Positions 1 to 9,556 of a stretch of 64,000 nucleotides of DNA are shown here, one piece after another (positions within the stretch are counted from its first letter, which is position 1; each line of letters opens with the position of its first letter). The stretch covers positions 330,501 to 394,500 of the forward strand of contig CP136571.1 of NCBI GenBank assembly GCA_035192965.1. The letters are read 5' to 3'. The position numbers and the translations under genes were made by a program. The notes under the pieces were generated by a model, which did no database searches, had not been told where the DNA came from, and saw nothing but the letters and a program-made list of their open reading frames with translations. This stretch comes from Fuscovulum sp. (GTDB lineage: Bacteria; Pseudomonadota; Alphaproteobacteria; Rhodobacterales; Rhodobacteraceae).

Positions 1-1274
1 AACATCCGATAGGGTTCGGTCACGCCCCGACTAAGGAGATCGTCGATCATCACACCGATGTAACTGTCGGTCCGGGACAATGTGATCGGATCGCGACCCA
101 ATGCCCGTGCTGCCGCGTTCAAACCGGCAACAAGGCCCTGTGCGGCGGCCTCTTCATAGCCGGTTGTCCCATTGATCTGGCCCGCGAAGTACAAGCCGGG
201 GCAATCGCGCAGTTCTAGCGTATGTCGCAAACAGCGCGGATCGAAATAGTCGTATTCGATCGCGTAACCGGGCTGGAGAATTGTAACATTTTCAAGCCCC
301 TGAATAGACCGGACATAGTCTTGCTGCACCTGAGTCGGGAGCGAGGTTGAGATACCATTGGGATAGACGGTGTCGTCATCAAGCCCTTCAGGTTCAAGGA
401 AAACCTGATGCGAGGTCTTGTCGGAAAAGCGCACGACCTTGTCTTCAATCGACGGGCAGTAGCGAGGACCCACGCCTTCGATATGGCCGCCATACATTGC
501 AGAGCGATCAAGATTGGCGCGGACGATGTCATGCGTTTGTTCGTTCGTATGCGTGATGCCGCAGCTGATCTGGCGGGCTTCGGGTGCCGTGCTGAGGAAG
601 GAAAACAGAACCGGGTCTTCATCGCCGGGCTGCATTTCCAGCCTGTCCCAGTCGATCGTCTTGCCCGACAGTCGCGGTGGTGTGCCGGTTTTCAGGCGCC
701 CGCGCGGCAGGTCCATCTCAGCCAGCCGCATGGCAAGGGGAACCGCAGGGCGATCCCCCATCCGGCCACCGGGTTGCTGTTGATTGCCGATATGGATCAA
801 GCCGTTCAGGAATGTGCCCGCTGTCAGGATGACCGCCGCCGCATCAATCCGGCTGCCATCCTGAAGAATGACGCCCGTCACTTGCCCGGCGCTGCGGATC
901 AGATCGATCACTTCCCCTTCGACAACTTGAAGCAGCGGTTCTGCGGACAGTAGGCGCTGCATGGCTTGCCGATAAAGCTTGCGGTCGGCTTGTGCGCGGG
1001 GGCCCTGCACTGCGGGGCCTTTCCGGCGGTTCAGCAGCCGGAACTGGATGCCCGCGCTATCTGCCGCGCGCGCCATGACGCCATCCAATGCATCAATCTC
1101 ACGCACCAGATGGCCTTTGCCCAAGCCACCAATCGCCGGGTTGCAGGACATGACCCCGATCGCATCCGCGCGCAGCGTGACCAGGGCGGTCCGTGCCCCC
1201 ATGCGCGCCGCCGCAGCGGCCGCTTCTGATCCGGCATGGCCGCCGCCGATGACGATGACATCAAACTGTTTCAC
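1..1274 (-). CDS. mnmG: MnmG (GidA), tRNA U34 carboxymethylaminomethyl-modifying enzyme, C-terminus outside window
   Basis: The FAD-dependent partner of MnmE, which installs (carboxymethyl)aminomethyl groups at U34 of tRNA. Reverse translation gives an N-terminal dinucleotide-binding motif ([14 protein letters not shown]), then [36 protein letters not shown] and the FAD-binding GYEEAAAQG region, all MnmG hallmarks. About 424 codons are present; the family is about 620, so roughly 200 C-terminal residues lie beyond the left edge. I chose a GTG start at 1274: it is preceded by AAGGAC at a 7-nt spacing and the upstream in-frame codons contain no ATG. The start codon sits inside a parS-like palindrome. 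It follows mnmE by 11 bp, so the two are probably co-transcribed. In related genomes rsmG-parA-parB follow. Confidence 0.96.
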   Translation of the reverse strand, partial: MKQFDVIVIGGGHAGSEAAAAAARMGARTALVTLRADAIGVMSCNPAIGGLGKGHLVREIDALDGVMARAADSAGIQFRLLNRRKGPAVQGPRAQADRKLYRQAMQRLLSAEPLLQVVEGEVIDLIRSAGQVTGVILQDGSRIDAAAVILTAGTFLNGLIHIGNQQQPGGRMGDRPAVPLAMRLAEMDLPRGRLKTGTPPRLSGKTIDWDRLEMQPGDEDPVLFSFLSTAPEARQISCGITHTNEQTHDIVRANLDRSAMYGGHIEGVGPRYCPSIEDKVVRFSDKTSHQVFLEPEGLDDDTVYPNGISTSLPTQVQQDYVRSIQGLENVTILQPGYAIEYDYFDPRCLRHTLELRDCPGLYFAGQINGTTGYEEAAAQGLVAGLNAAARALGRDPITLSRTDSYIGVMIDDLLSRGVTEPYRM

Positions 1275-1282
1275 GTGAAACG
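1267..1282. promoter_or_regulatory. parS-like ParB-binding site
   Basis: TGTTTCACGTGAAACG matches the widely conserved chromosomal parS consensus TGTTTCACGTGAAACA at 15 of 16 positions. Its inner 14 bp (1268-1281) form a perfect palindrome. It overlaps the mnmG start codon, about 3.3 kb from the putative oriC, which fits the usual clustering of parS near origins. ParB binding here is inferred, not shown. Confidence 0.85.
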
Positions 1283-1285
1283 TCC

Positions 1286-2560
1286 TTACTTTCCGATACA
1301 GAAGCTGGAGAAAATCTCATCCAGCAGATTTTCCACATCCACCCTGCCGACCAGAGCTTCGAGGGCGCGGATGGCGATGCGCAGGTCCGCAGCCGCAAGC
1401 TCTGCCCGCGCTGCGCCCTTCTCTATCTCAACCCGCGCCGATTCCATAGCCCCGATCGCCCGTTCAATGGCCAGTCGATGCCGCTCACGCGTAACAAGCC
1501 CGGCACCGGCGCTGCGCGCCAGAAGCCGTTCACCGATAGCCGCAATCAGTTCCGGCACGCCCTGCCCCGTCTTGCCGGAAACGCCCTTGCCCGTGACATC
1601 TGCCTTGCCAGGCAGCGTAATGTCGTCGGGCATCGGCATAATCCCCGGAGCATCCTCACCGCTTTCCAGAAAAACCCGCAGGTCCGCGGACTTTGCCCGC
1701 TCCAGCGCGCGTTCGATGCCGATCTGTTCAACAGGGTCCGCCGTTTTGCGCAGTCCGGCCGTGTCCAGCAAGGTAACGGCCAGCCCGCCGATATCCATGC
1801 GCACTTCGATAACATCGCGCGTGGTTCCAGCGAATTCTGACGTGATCGCCGCATCGCGACCAGCCAAGGCATTCAAAAGCGTCGATTTCCCCGCATTTGG
1901 CGCACCCACGATCGCAACTTCGAACCCGTCACGAATCCGCTCTGCTGCATGCGACCCGGCAACTTCGCGCCGGAGATCCACCAGCACATCATGTGTCAGG
2001 TCCATCACCTCTGGTGTTACATCCACCGGCACATCTTCATCGGCGAAATCGATTGTCGCTTCGATCAGCGCGGCCGCACGGATCAGCTTTCTGCGCCATT
2101 CCTCTGCCCGCCGGCCAATGGCTCCGGACAGAACCCGCAGCGCCTGCCGCCGCTGCGTCTCTGTCTCGGCATCGATCAGGTCTGCCAGACCCTCGACCTG
2201 GGCCAGATCCAGCCGCCCGTTTTCCAGCGCCCGCCGGGTAAACTCACCCGGTTCGGCCAAGCGCAACCCGGGCATGCCGGACAAGACGCGCATCACCGAT
2301 TGCACCACAGCAAGCGACCCGTGCAGGTGCAGCTCTACCGATGGCTCACCCGTAAAACTTTCCCCCTGCGGAAAGACGAGAACAAGGGCCTGATCCAGCT
2401 CTACCCCGTTCCAGACAAGCCGCCGCAAAGAGGCGCGCCGCGCCGAGGGAAGGTCACCGCACAGCATCACCGCCGCGTCATGCGCCGCCGGGCCGGACAG
2501 GCGCAACACCGCCACCCCGGCCTTGCCGCGCGCGCTGGCCAAGGCATAGATCGTATCCAT
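1286..2560 (-). CDS. mnmE: MnmE (TrmE), tRNA-modification GTPase
   Basis: GTPase that works with MnmG on U34 of tRNA and binds a formyl-tetrahydrofolate derivative through its N-terminal domain. The 424-aa protein has the N-terminal folate-binding domain (about 1-118), a helical domain, and an inserted G domain with G1 GAPNAGKS (219-226), GTTRD (245-249) and G3 DTAG (266-269). It ends in the catalytic-cysteine motif FCIGK (420-424). The G4 position reads GKAD (318-321) where the family normally has NKxD, so the guanine-specificity Asn appears replaced. The protein is slightly shorter than the roughly 450-aa E. coli form. It lies between rho (28 bp) and mnmG (11 bp). Confidence 0.96.
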   Translation of the reverse strand: MDTIYALASARGKAGVAVLRLSGPAAHDAAVMLCGDLPSARRASLRRLVWNGVELDQALVLVFPQGESFTGEPSVELHLHGSLAVVQSVMRVLSGMPGLRLAEPGEFTRRALENGRLDLAQVEGLADLIDAETETQRRQALRVLSGAIGRRAEEWRRKLIRAAALIEATIDFADEDVPVDVTPEVMDLTHDVLVDLRREVAGSHAAERIRDGFEVAIVGAPNAGKSTLLNALAGRDAAITSEFAGTTRDVIEVRMDIGGLAVTLLDTAGLRKTADPVEQIGIERALERAKSADLRVFLESGEDAPGIMPMPDDITLPGKADVTGKGVSGKTGQGVPELIAAIGERLLARSAGAGLVTRERHRLAIERAIGAMESARVEIEKGAARAELAAADLRIAIRALEALVGRVDVENLLDEIFSSFCIGK

Positions 2561-2588
2561 TAGGATATAACCCTTTGATTCAGAACAC

Positions 2589-3860
2589 TTATGTGTTCAT
2601 GGAATCGAAGAACTCCGAATTCGACTTTGTCTGTTTCAGCTTTGTCAGCAGGAATTCGATCGCGTCCGTCGTGCCCATCGGGTTCAGGATGCGGCGCAGG
2701 ACATAGGTCTTTTGCAGATCGACCTTGTCGACCAAAAGATCCTCTTTCCGCGTGCCGGATTTCAGAATGTCGATGGCCGGGAACACGCGCTTGTCGGCGA
2801 CCTTGCGGTCCAGCACGATTTCCGAGTTTCCGGTGCCCTTGAATTCTTCGAAAATCACTTCGTCCATCCGACTGCCGGTATCGATCAGCGCAGTGGCGAT
2901 GATGGTCAACGATCCGCCTTCTTCGATGTTCCGGGCCGCGCCAAAGAACCGCTTGGGTCTTTGCAGGGCGTTGGCATCCACGCCACCGGTCAAAACTTTG
3001 CCCGAGGACGGAACGACGGTGTTGAATGCCCGGCCAAGGCGGGTGATAGAGTCGAGCAGGATCACGACGTCGCGCTTGTGTTCCACAAGCCGCTTGGCCT
3101 TTTCGATCACCATTTCGGCCACGGCCACATGGCGCGTTGCCGGTTCGTCAAAGGTTGACGACACGACTTCGCCCTTCACCGATCTTTGCATATCGGTCAC
3201 TTCTTCGGGGCGTTCGTCGATCAGCAGGACGATCAGGTAGATCTCTGGGTGGTTCGTCGCGATGCTGTGGGCGATGTTCTGCAACAGAACCGTCTTACCC
3301 GTCCGCGGCGGGGCGACGATCAACGCACGCTGGCCTTTGCCGATGGGGCAGACCAGATCGATGATCCGGGCCGAACGGTCCTTGATCGTGGGATCTTCGA
3401 TCTCCATCTTCAGCCGCTCATCGGGATACAGCGGCGTCAGGTTGTCGAAATGCACCTTATGACGGGCGCGTTCGGGATCATCGAAGTTGATCTTGGTGGC
3501 CTTCACCAGGCTGAAATACCGCTCATTTTCACGCGGGGCCTGAATCACGCCTTCGATGGAATCCCCTGTCCGCAGCGAAAACTGGCGGATCATTTCGGGG
3601 CTGACATAGATATCATCCGGACCGGGCAGATAGTTGGCCGAGGGGCTGCGCAAGAAGCCGAAGCCGTCTTGCAGCACTTCCAGAACGCCATCGCCGCCGA
3701 TCTCGAACCCTTCTTCGGCATGTTCCTTCAGGATCTGGAACATCATCTCGCCCTTCCGCATGGAAGGGGCGTTTTCGATCTCCCACTCTTCGGCCATGGC
3801 CAGAAGATCGGCAGGTGTCTTGGCCTTGAGGTCGGAAAGGTTCAGGCGTTCGGTCGTCAT
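2589..3860 (-). CDS. rho: Transcription termination factor Rho
   Basis: Hexameric RNA-dependent ATPase that terminates transcription. The 423-aa product begins [20 protein letters not shown], the usual Rho N-terminal helical domain, followed by the cold-shock-like RNA-binding domain ([14 protein letters not shown]...[12 protein letters not shown]). The ATPase core has Walker A PPRTGKT, Walker [12 protein letters not shown] and the Q-loop/R-loop segments [11 protein letters not shown] and [21 protein letters not shown]. An upstream in-frame Met at 3980 would add 40 non-conserved residues, so I chose the Met at 3860. Spacing to mnmE is 28 bp, suggesting one rho-mnmE-mnmG transcript running away from the putative oriC. 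Confidence 0.97.
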   Translation of the reverse strand: MTTERLNLSDLKAKTPADLLAMAEEWEIENAPSMRKGEMMFQILKEHAEEGFEIGGDGVLEVLQDGFGFLRSPSANYLPGPDDIYVSPEMIRQFSLRTGDSIEGVIQAPRENERYFSLVKATKINFDDPERARHKVHFDNLTPLYPDERLKMEIEDPTIKDRSARIIDLVCPIGKGQRALIVAPPRTGKTVLLQNIAHSIATNHPEIYLIVLLIDERPEEVTDMQRSVKGEVVSSTFDEPATRHVAVAEMVIEKAKRLVEHKRDVVILLDSITRLGRAFNTVVPSSGKVLTGGVDANALQRPKRFFGAARNIEEGGSLTIIATALIDTGSRMDEVIFEEFKGTGNSEIVLDRKVADKRVFPAIDILKSGTRKEDLLVDKVDLQKTYVLRRILNPMGTTDAIEFLLTKLKQTKSNSEFFDSMNT

Positions 3861-4011
3861 GTGCGGATATGTCCTGAAGCGCCGTGCAGCTGCACGGGTT
3901 CGCCAGTATGGAAACGGGAAATGCGGTGGGCCGGACGGCCCTGCACCGTCGCACTTAAGCGGCGATGGCCTGAAAGTCAATCTTGCAGCAAGAACAGGGC
4001 CTGCCTGGCGG

Positions 4012-4461
4012 TCAGAACTTCACGATCACCGAAAAGACGATCACCAGCATCAGCAACGTCGGAACCTCGTTCATGATGCGGTACTGCCGCCCGGTCACGG
4101 TGTTTGCACCTGCCATGAAATCCTTTCGGCGCAGTCCAAGCCACATGTGAAACCATGTCATTCCCAGAACGGAAACCGCCTTCAGCCAAGGCCAGATTTC
4201 CGACCACGCTACGATGCCCGGTGTGAATACCAGCGCCAGGCCGAAGATCCAGGTGGCGATCATCGCCGGGTTCATGATCGCTTTCAAAAGCCGCCGTTCC
4301 ATCGTCTGGAACAGCGTATCCGTCGGATTGCCTGATCCCACAACCTCGACATGATAGACGAACAGACGTGGCAGGTAGAACAGCCCGGCCATCCAGGCGA
4401 TCACGGAAACCACATGCAACGATTTGATCCAAGGATACCAGTTCGCCAGAAAATCGCCCAT
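4012..4461 (-). CDS. hemJ: Protoporphyrinogen IX oxidase HemJ
   Basis: Small inner-membrane enzyme that oxidises protoporphyrinogen IX in haem (and bacteriochlorophyll) synthesis in bacteria lacking HemG/HemY-type oxidases. The 149-aa product has four predicted membrane helices and the family signature near the N-terminus ([20 protein letters not shown]), including the conserved His, plus a second conserved block ([13 protein letters not shown]). I start at the Met at 4461 ([11 protein letters not shown]); the longer reading from 4503 adds a charged, non-conserved stretch. It sits between rho and the oriC candidate. The hemY gene in this window (39662) is a different, TPR-type protein and not the oxidase. 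Confidence 0.92.
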   Translation of the reverse strand: MGDFLANWYPWIKSLHVVSVIAWMAGLFYLPRLFVYHVEVVGSGNPTDTLFQTMERRLLKAIMNPAMIATWIFGLALVFTPGIVAWSEIWPWLKAVSVLGMTWFHMWLGLRRKDFMAGANTVTGRQYRIMNEVPTLLMLVIVFSVIVKF

Positions 4462-4892
4462 CGTTTCACCCGTGTTTCGGTCTTTACCTCTTCTTCTTAT
4501 CAATAAGGAATCTAAGAGAGAATGATGATGCAGGCCCTGTGGACAACGGAATTCACGTTGTCATCCCTGCTTTCTTCCACAGGGCGCAGGCTGTGGATGG
4601 ATCAGGGAAAACGCTTCGCTCAGAACAGCGGACTGAAATAAATTGAATATAAACAATAAATTATGAAAAATCTCCTTGCTGACTTGTCCACAGGCGGTTG
4701 GTCGGCATTGCACCACTTTCCCGCCCATCCCCAGCCTTTGGAAATTCAAACCCACAGGTGGACAAATCGCCCCATCTGCCCGAACTATCCCCCGGCGTGA
4801 TGTGGCCGGGCGTTCGTGTCGAAACTGGCCACAATCGCGCAGCCGGAACAAAAAGAGACTGTCCACAGCTTCACCCCCAAGGACCGATCATC
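4462..4892. other. Putative chromosomal replication origin (oriC)
   Basis: This 431-bp gap between hemJ and maf has no convincing ORF. It contains DnaA-box-like 9-mers: TGTGGACAA (4538-4546) and TTGTCCACA (4684-4692), each one mismatch from TTATCCACA, and weaker two-mismatch copies at 4573-4581, 4592-4600, 4757-4765 and 4859-4867. Between them, 4632-4670 holds only five G/C in 39 nt, a plausible unwinding element. One GANTC site (GAATC, 4508-4512) is present. The position, flanked by hem and rho genes on one side and maf-aroE-coaE-dnaQ on the other, matches known alphaproteobacterial origins, and a parS-like site lies 3.3 kb away. Functional oriC status is inferred. Confidence 0.8.
4632..4670. 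other. AT-rich putative DNA unwinding element of oriC
   Basis: A 39-nt run with 34 A/T residues in an otherwise GC-rich chromosome. It is bracketed by DnaA-box-like motifs at 4592-4600 and 4684-4692. The composition is directly visible; the unwinding role is inferred from context. Confidence 0.65.
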
Positions 4893-5489
4893 ATGCCCCG
4901 CCTGATCCTGGCCTCTGCCTCGCCCATCCGCCGCCAGCTTTTGGCACAGGCCGGGGTGCAGGCAGAGGCGTTACCCGCACGGATCGACGAAGATCAGGTC
5001 CGCGCCGCGCTGGAGGCGGAGGGGGCGAAGCCGCGCGATGTGGCGGATGCGCTGGCCGAGATGAAAGCGCGCAAGCTGGCCGAACGTCACCTTGATGCAG
5101 TGGTGATCGGCTGCGATCAGGTGTTGGAGTTCGAAGGCCAGGTTTGGGGCAAGGCGGAAACGTCTGATGCAGCGCGGGCACAGTTGATGGCGCTGCGTGG
5201 CAAAAGTCACAGGCTGATCTCTGCGGTCGTGTTATATGAGCAGGCAAAGCCCGTCTGGCGGCATGTGGGGGAGGTCAGGCTGACGATGCGTGTGTTTTCG
5301 GACGAGTATCTTGAAGGGTATCTGGAGCGAAACTGGGACGAGGTCCGCCATTCGGTGGGCTGCTATCAGTTGGAAGCGGAAGGTGTGCGCCTTTTCTCTG
5401 ATGTGCAGGGCGATTATTTCACCGTTCTCGGCCTGCCGCTTCTTCCGCTTTTGAACCATCTTGGACAGCGGGGTTTCATTCCGGCATGA
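4893..5489 (+). CDS. maf: Maf/YceF-family nucleoside triphosphate pyrophosphatase
   Basis: Maf proteins hydrolyse non-canonical or modified NTPs to the monophosphate and pyrophosphate, a house-cleaning role. The 198-aa product opens with the family signature [18 protein letters not shown], then a RIDED segment, [12 protein letters not shown] (catalytic Asp region) and the C-terminal [30 protein letters not shown] block. The start at 4893 has AAGGA about 9 nt upstream; a longer in-frame reading into the origin region lacks similarity and is rejected. It is the first gene rightward of the putative oriC and overlaps aroE by 4 bp (ATGA). Confidence 0.95.
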   Translation: MPRLILASASPIRRQLLAQAGVQAEALPARIDEDQVRAALEAEGAKPRDVADALAEMKARKLAERHLDAVVIGCDQVLEFEGQVWGKAETSDAARAQLMALRGKSHRLISAVVLYEQAKPVWRHVGEVRLTMRVFSDEYLEGYLERNWDEVRHSVGCYQLEAEGVRLFSDVQGDYFTVLGLPLLPLLNHLGQRGFIPA

Positions 5490-6325
5490 CCGACCATCCC
5501 CGCATCCCGCTTGCCGCTGTCATCGGATCGCCCATAGCGCATAGCCGGTCACCTGCCCTGCATGGCTATTGGCTGAAACGCTATGGAATCAAGGGGTTCT
5601 ATATCCCGATGGATGTGGCGCAGGCCGATCTTGCCACAGTGCTGCGCACGCTGCCCAAAATGGGGTTTGTCGGCGCGAATGTGACGATCCCGCATAAGGA
5701 GGCGATCCTTCAGATTGCGGATGTGATCTCGGATCGTGCCGCTTTGATTGGGGCGGCGAATACGCTGATCTTTCGCAAGGACGGGAAGATTCAGGCCGAC
5801 AATACGGACGGTGCGGGGTTCATCGCCAATCTCCGCCAGAACGCGCCACACTGGGTGCCGTCCAGCGGCCCGGCGGCCGTGTTTGGTGCGGGCGGCGCCG
5901 CGCGCGCAGTGATCGCGGCGCTGATCGAAGTGGGCGTGCCGGAAATTCGCCTTGCCAACCGGACCCGTGCCCGTGCGGATGCGCTGCGGTCGGATTTCGG
6001 GGCCAAGGTGCATGTGCAGGAATGGGTGCAGGCCGATGCCATGATCGACGGCGCGGCCACGGTTGTGAACACCACATCGCTGGGCATGACGGGCAAACCC
6101 GATCTGGTTCTGCCCCTGGGGTCGCTGTCGCCGCAGGCTTTGGTGACCGATCTGGTCTATACCCCGCTGAAGACCCAGTTTCTGATCGAAGCTGAGGAGC
6201 GCGGCGCCACGGTGGTGGATGGTTTGGGCATGTTGCTGCATCAGGCCGCGCCCGGATTTGAACGCTGGTTCGGCCAGCGCCCCGAGGTGGATGAGGCGAC
6301 GCGCGCCGCGGTGATGGCGGCATGA
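5486..6325 (+). CDS. aroE: Shikimate dehydrogenase (NADP+)
   Basis: Reduces 3-dehydroshikimate to shikimate in the chorismate pathway. At 279 aa it is of normal length. Substrate-binding motifs are visible at the N-terminus ([18 protein letters not shown], with the paired Ser residues) and NVTIPHKE (catalytic Lys). The Rossmann segment is [16 protein letters not shown], followed by [10 protein letters not shown] for NADP phosphate recognition. It shares ATGA with maf upstream and 4 bp with coaE downstream, so maf-aroE-coaE-dnaQ read as one translationally coupled operon. Confidence 0.97.
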   Translation: MTDHPRIPLAAVIGSPIAHSRSPALHGYWLKRYGIKGFYIPMDVAQADLATVLRTLPKMGFVGANVTIPHKEAILQIADVISDRAALIGAANTLIFRKDGKIQADNTDGAGFIANLRQNAPHWVPSSGPAAVFGAGGAARAVIAALIEVGVPEIRLANRTRARADALRSDFGAKVHVQEWVQADAMIDGAATVVNTTSLGMTGKPDLVLPLGSLSPQALVTDLVYTPLKTQFLIEAEERGATVVDGLGMLLHQAAPGFERWFGQRPEVDEATRAAVMAA

Positions 6326-6915
6326 GGCCGTTTCGTCTTGGCCTGACCGGGTCTATCGGCATGGGCAAATCGACCACCGCAGCGATGTTCTTGGAAGAAG
6401 GCATTCCCGTCTGGGATGCAGATGCCGCGGTACATCGGCTCTATGCGCCCGGCGGGGCGGCGGTCGCGCCTTTGGCGGCACTTTGCCCGGCGGCACTGCG
6501 CGACGGCGGGATAAACCGTGCTGCGCTGAAGGACTGGATCGCCAGGGACGCATCTGCGCTGGCACGGATCGAGGCGGTGGTGCATCCGCTGGTGGCGGCG
6601 GACAGAGCGGCGTTTCTGGACGGGGCCAGTTCTGATATTGTGGTGCTGGATATTCCCCTGCTGTTTGAGAAGGGATCCGAGGCCGAGATGGACGCAACCC
6701 TGCTGGTCACCGCCCCGCCTGAGGTGCAGCGCGCGCGGGTGATGGCCCGCCCCGGCATGACCGAGGCGCAGTTCGCCACAATTCTCGCCCGCCAGATGCC
6801 CGATGCTGACAAACGCGCGCGGGCGACGCATATCATTGAAACCCTAAGCGTCGATGCGGCCCGCGCCGCTGTGCGCGCGCTGATTGCCTACATACGGAAA
6901 ACCCACCATGCGTGA
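6322..6915 (+). CDS. coaE: Dephospho-CoA kinase
   Basis: Catalyses the last step of coenzyme A synthesis, ATP-dependent phosphorylation of the ribose 3'-OH of dephospho-CoA. The 197-aa protein has the P-loop [16 protein letters not shown] at residues 7-22, a [10 protein letters not shown] motif and the [12 protein letters not shown] segment characteristic of CoaE. It overlaps aroE by 4 bp and the likely dnaQ start by 8 bp, within the operon that runs rightward from the putative oriC. Confidence 0.96.
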   Translation: MRPFRLGLTGSIGMGKSTTAAMFLEEGIPVWDADAAVHRLYAPGGAAVAPLAALCPAALRDGGINRAALKDWIARDASALARIEAVVHPLVAADRAAFLDGASSDIVVLDIPLLFEKGSEAEMDATLLVTAPPEVQRARVMARPGMTEAQFATILARQMPDADKRARATHIIETLSVDAARAAVRALIAYIRKTHHA

Positions 6916-7612
6916 GATCGTTCTGGACACCGAAACCACCGGTTTTGAACCGACCGAGGGCCACCGCATCGTGGAGATCGGGGCGGTGGAGTTGTTCAAT
7001 CATCTGCCCACGGGCCGCACCTATCACCAATACATCAATCCCGAACGCGGTATGCCGAAAGAGGCGTTTGAGGTGCATGGTCTGGGCGATGATTTCCTGC
7101 GCGACAAACCGGTGTTCAAGGCGGTGGGTCAGGCGTTTCTTGATTTCATCGGCGATGCGAAACTGGTCATTCACAACGCCGCCTTTGACATGAAGTTTCT
7201 GAATGCCGAACTGGAATGGGCGGGCCTGCCCGGCCTGCCCAATGACCGGGCGGTGGATACGCTGATGATCGCGCGCAAGCGGTTTCCGGGATCGCCTGCC
7301 TCGCTCGATGCGCTGTGCCGCCGGTTCGGGGTGGATAATTCGGCGCGGGAAAAGCATGGGGCGCTGCTGGACAGCGAAATTCTGGCCGAGGTCTATCTGG
7401 AACTGGTGGGCGGGCGGCAGCCGGATTTTGGGCTGTCGGCTGCATCCAACAATCAGCCATCCGGCCAGCAACGGACCGGCGCGGATGAGGTGTGGCGCCC
7501 CCGCCCTCGCCCTGCCCCATTGCCGCCCCGGATCAGTGAAGACGAGGCCGCCCGACATGCGGCTTTTGTCGCCAAGCTGGGCGATGGGGCGATATGGAAG
7601 AAGCGCGCCTGA
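6908..7612 (+). CDS. dnaQ: DNA polymerase III epsilon subunit (3'-5' proofreading exonuclease)
   Basis: DnaQ supplies proofreading to the replicative polymerase. The 234-aa product carries the DEDDh exonuclease motifs: Exo[10 protein letters not shown] at the N-terminus, Exo[13 protein letters not shown], and ExoIII with His and Asp in [15 protein letters not shown]. The C-terminal 60 residues (Pro-rich [11 protein letters not shown] then [15 protein letters not shown]) resemble the tail that binds the polymerase alpha subunit. I start at [12 protein letters not shown] (6908); 8 extra residues are possible from 6884. It ends the maf-aroE-coaE-dnaQ operon, and its stop codon lies in the loop of a terminator hairpin. 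Confidence 0.96.
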   Translation: MREIVLDTETTGFEPTEGHRIVEIGAVELFNHLPTGRTYHQYINPERGMPKEAFEVHGLGDDFLRDKPVFKAVGQAFLDFIGDAKLVIHNAAFDMKFLNAELEWAGLPGLPNDRAVDTLMIARKRFPGSPASLDALCRRFGVDNSAREKHGALLDSEILAEVYLELVGGRQPDFGLSAASNNQPSGQQRTGADEVWRPRPRPAPLPPRISEDEAARHAAFVAKLGDGAIWKKRA

Positions 7613-7625
7613 GGGGCGCGCTTTT
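7601..7625. terminator. Intrinsic terminator overlapping the dnaQ stop
   Basis: AAGCGCGCC (7601-7609) pairs with GGCGCGCTT (7615-7623) around a 5-nt loop and is followed by a short T run (7622-7625). The dnaQ stop codon (7610-7612) is in the loop region. It ends the rightward operon before the convergent secB. Confidence 0.75.
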
Positions 7626-7645
7626 CCGGAAAATTCAGGATCAGA

Positions 7646-8173
7646 TCAGTTGATCGGGGTGGCCGATGCCTGTGCGGCCTGCGCCGCCTGAGCGCGGCGG
7701 GCAAGTTCTTGCCGGTAGAGTGTCACGAAATCGACCGTGTCGATGTTCAGCGGCGGGAAGCCACCATCGCGCGTCACGTCGGAAATGATGCGGCGCACAA
7801 AGGGGAACACCAGACGCGGGCATTCGATCAGCAGGAAGGGGTGAAGCTGCTCTTCCGGCACACCTTCGACATGGAAGATCGCGCCATATTCGACTTCAAG
7901 CAGGAACAGCGTTTCGCCGTTCGTCTTGTTCTTTGACGTGCAGCGATATTTCGAGATCACGTCATACTGGTGGTCGGCCGGGCGCTTGCGGGCGTCCAGG
8001 CTGACGGCGACCTGGATATCGGGCTGCACATCGGCGCCCGAGATGCCCTTTTTGGCCACCATGTTTTCAAACGACATGTCGCGGATGAACTGCGCCAGAA
8101 CCTGCATCCGGACTTGCGGCTGTGCGGCGTCAGTCGCGGCTTCGGGTTTCGGGGCGGTGGTTTCGTCGGCCAT
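7646..8173 (-). CDS. secB: Protein-export chaperone SecB
   Basis: Cytosolic tetrameric chaperone that keeps preproteins unfolded and delivers them to SecA. The 175-aa product shows the family core: VLAQFIRDMSFENM near residue 30, the central VSLDARKRPADHQYDVISKYRCTS region, LEVEYGAIFHVEG, and the peptide-binding/SecA-contact stretch LLIECPRLVFPFVRRIISDVTRDGGFPPL. The N- and C-terminal extensions are rich in Ala/Pro/Gln. A GAGGAG Shine-Dalgarno lies 8 nt before the Met at 8173; a GTG three codons upstream would disrupt that spacing. It is convergent with dnaQ and downstream of fxsA. Confidence 0.96.
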   Translation of the reverse strand: MADETTAPKPEAATDAAQPQVRMQVLAQFIRDMSFENMVAKKGISGADVQPDIQVAVSLDARKRPADHQYDVISKYRCTSKNKTNGETLFLLEVEYGAIFHVEGVPEEQLHPFLLIECPRLVFPFVRRIISDVTRDGGFPPLNIDTVDFVTLYRQELARRAQAAQAAQASATPIN

Positions 8174-8258
8174 TCCTGTCACTCCTCGTCAATCCTTGGG
8201 GGCGTCCTGGGGTTGGCCCCGGGGTTGACGGCGTTCCTAGCAGGAAGGTGGCGCTGCC

Positions 8259-8732
8259 TCAATGCCTCGTCCAGCCGGACGGTTGGGTGGGCGGGCGGTT
8301 GGGATCGGGTTCGATTTCGACAAACTCGCCGTCGATCACGATGCCGTCACTGCGGCGGGCGGGTTGGTCAGACCGCATTGACGCAACGCCGAAACGCCGC
8401 GCCATCTGCGCGATCAGCAGGTGGCGAAACGGGGGGATCAGCAGCAGCGCGCCGAGGAAATCGGTCAGGAAGCCGGGCAAAATCAACAGGATCGCCGCGA
8501 GGGCAAGCAGTGCCCCGTCCCCCGCTGCGCCCAGCGGATCGCGCATCTGATCCATCTGCCGGCGCAGACGTTCGGCGCTGCGCAGGCCCTGCCGTTGCAA
8601 CAGCGTGATGCCAAGGAAACCAGTGCCGATGACCACCAGAAGCGTCAGCCAAAGCCCGATCGCCCCGCCGATGGTGACGAAAAGTGCGATTTCGATCAGC
8701 GGCCAGGCCAGAAGAAGGGCGAAAACGGGCAT
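8259..8732 (-). CDS. fxsA: FxsA-family membrane protein
   Basis: FxsA (YtfH-type) proteins are small inner-membrane proteins; in E. coli overexpression relieves F-plasmid exclusion of phage T7, and the cellular role is unclear. The 157-aa product has the family start (MPVFALLLAWPLIEIALFVTIGGAIG), a second helix (WLTLLVVIGTGFLGITLL), a QRQG-type cytoplasmic linker and two further helices, then a polar C-terminal tail rich in Asp, Glu and Pro. I start at 8732; upstream in-frame codons to 8999 cross the divergent promoter region and are not conserved. secB follows after 85 bp. Confidence 0.88.
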   Translation of the reverse strand: MPVFALLLAWPLIEIALFVTIGGAIGLWLTLLVVIGTGFLGITLLQRQGLRSAERLRRQMDQMRDPLGAAGDGALLALAAILLILPGFLTDFLGALLLIPPFRHLLIAQMARRFGVASMRSDQPARRSDGIVIDGEFVEIEPDPNRPPTQPSGWTRH

Positions 8733-8890
8733 CGGAGCGGTCCTTGAAGGCAAATCAGGGGGCGTGCCGTAGACAGGGGCGGCCATGAACCCTACATAAG
8801 GGCGCAGCATGGCAGATACCAACCCCTGCCGCCAAGACATGTTGAAACACAGCCCCTGCCAAAGCGTGGCATCGCACATTCGAGGTACCA
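8733..8890. promoter_or_regulatory. Divergent promoter region, fxsA / Tim44-like gene
   Basis: The 158 bp separate two divergently transcribed genes, so both promoters must lie here. I cannot place confident -35/-10 boxes by eye. No operator-like palindrome stands out. Confidence 0.4.
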
Positions 8891-9556
8891 ATGAGCTCTT
8901 CCCTGATCCAGCTGCTTGTTCTGGCCGGGATCGCCGTTTTCCTGATTCTGAAGCTGCGTTCCGTGTTGGGAACACGGGAAGGATTTGAAAAACCGCCAAT
9001 CCCGCTGGACGAAGTTCGTCCCGCCGCCAAGCCGCGCCGGGATTTCGAGGTGATCGAAGGCGGGCCGGACCGCGACATCACCGATCACGTTGCAGACGGA
9101 ACGGATGCGGCCAAGGCGCTGGGGTCGATGAAGCTGGCTGAGCCGGGCTTTAACGTATCGGAATTCCTGTCCGGCGCGCGCGGTGCCTATGAGATGATCC
9201 TCATGGCCTATGAAAAGGGTGAGGTGGACAAGGTCCGATCGTTCCTGTCGCCGGAAGTGGCCGCCACCTTTGATGAGGCGATCCGCCTGCGCGTGGAACA
9301 GGGCCTGACGGTTGAGGCGACGTTCGTTGGCCTGCGCGAACTGGCGCTGCATGACGCGACCTTTGACCGCGACACGCGTGAGGCCGAGGTTTCGGTGCGT
9401 TTCGTGGGTGAGCTGACCTCGGTGGTCAAGGATGCCAACGGCGTGGTGATCGAAGGCAGCCCGAACGAGATCAAGCGGCAGCGTGATGTCTGGACCTTTG
9501 CCCGCAAGATGGGATCGAACGATCCCAACTGGCAACTTGTCGCCACCGGAGACTGA
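8891..9556 (+). CDS. Tim44/TimA-like inner-membrane-anchored protein
   Basis: A 221-aa protein with an N-terminal signal anchor (SLIQLLVLAGIAVFLILKL, about residues 4-22), a charged linker, and a C-terminal Tim44-like domain (about 80-221) containing FLSGARGAYEMILMAYEKGEVDKVRSFLSPEVAATF and a final FARKMGSNDPNWQLVATGD motif typical of the family. In mitochondria Tim44 recruits Hsp70 to the import channel; the bacterial homologues are membrane-associated and their function is less defined. The stop overlaps the mltA start by one base (TGATG), so the gene is translationally coupled to mltA and then smr. Confidence 0.88.
   Translation: MSSSLIQLLVLAGIAVFLILKLRSVLGTREGFEKPPIPLDEVRPAAKPRRDFEVIEGGPDRDITDHVADGTDAAKALGSMKLAEPGFNVSEFLSGARGAYEMILMAYEKGEVDKVRSFLSPEVAATFDEAIRLRVEQGLTVEATFVGLRELALHDATFDRDTREAEVSVRFVGELTSVVKDANGVVIEGSPNEIKRQRDVWTFARKMGSNDPNWQLVATGD

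Noticed and set aside
1236..2393. Long open frame on the plus strand opposite mnmE
   Set aside because: It is antisense to a strongly conserved gene, and its Ser/Arg/Ala-rich composition is typical of GC-rich shadow frames.
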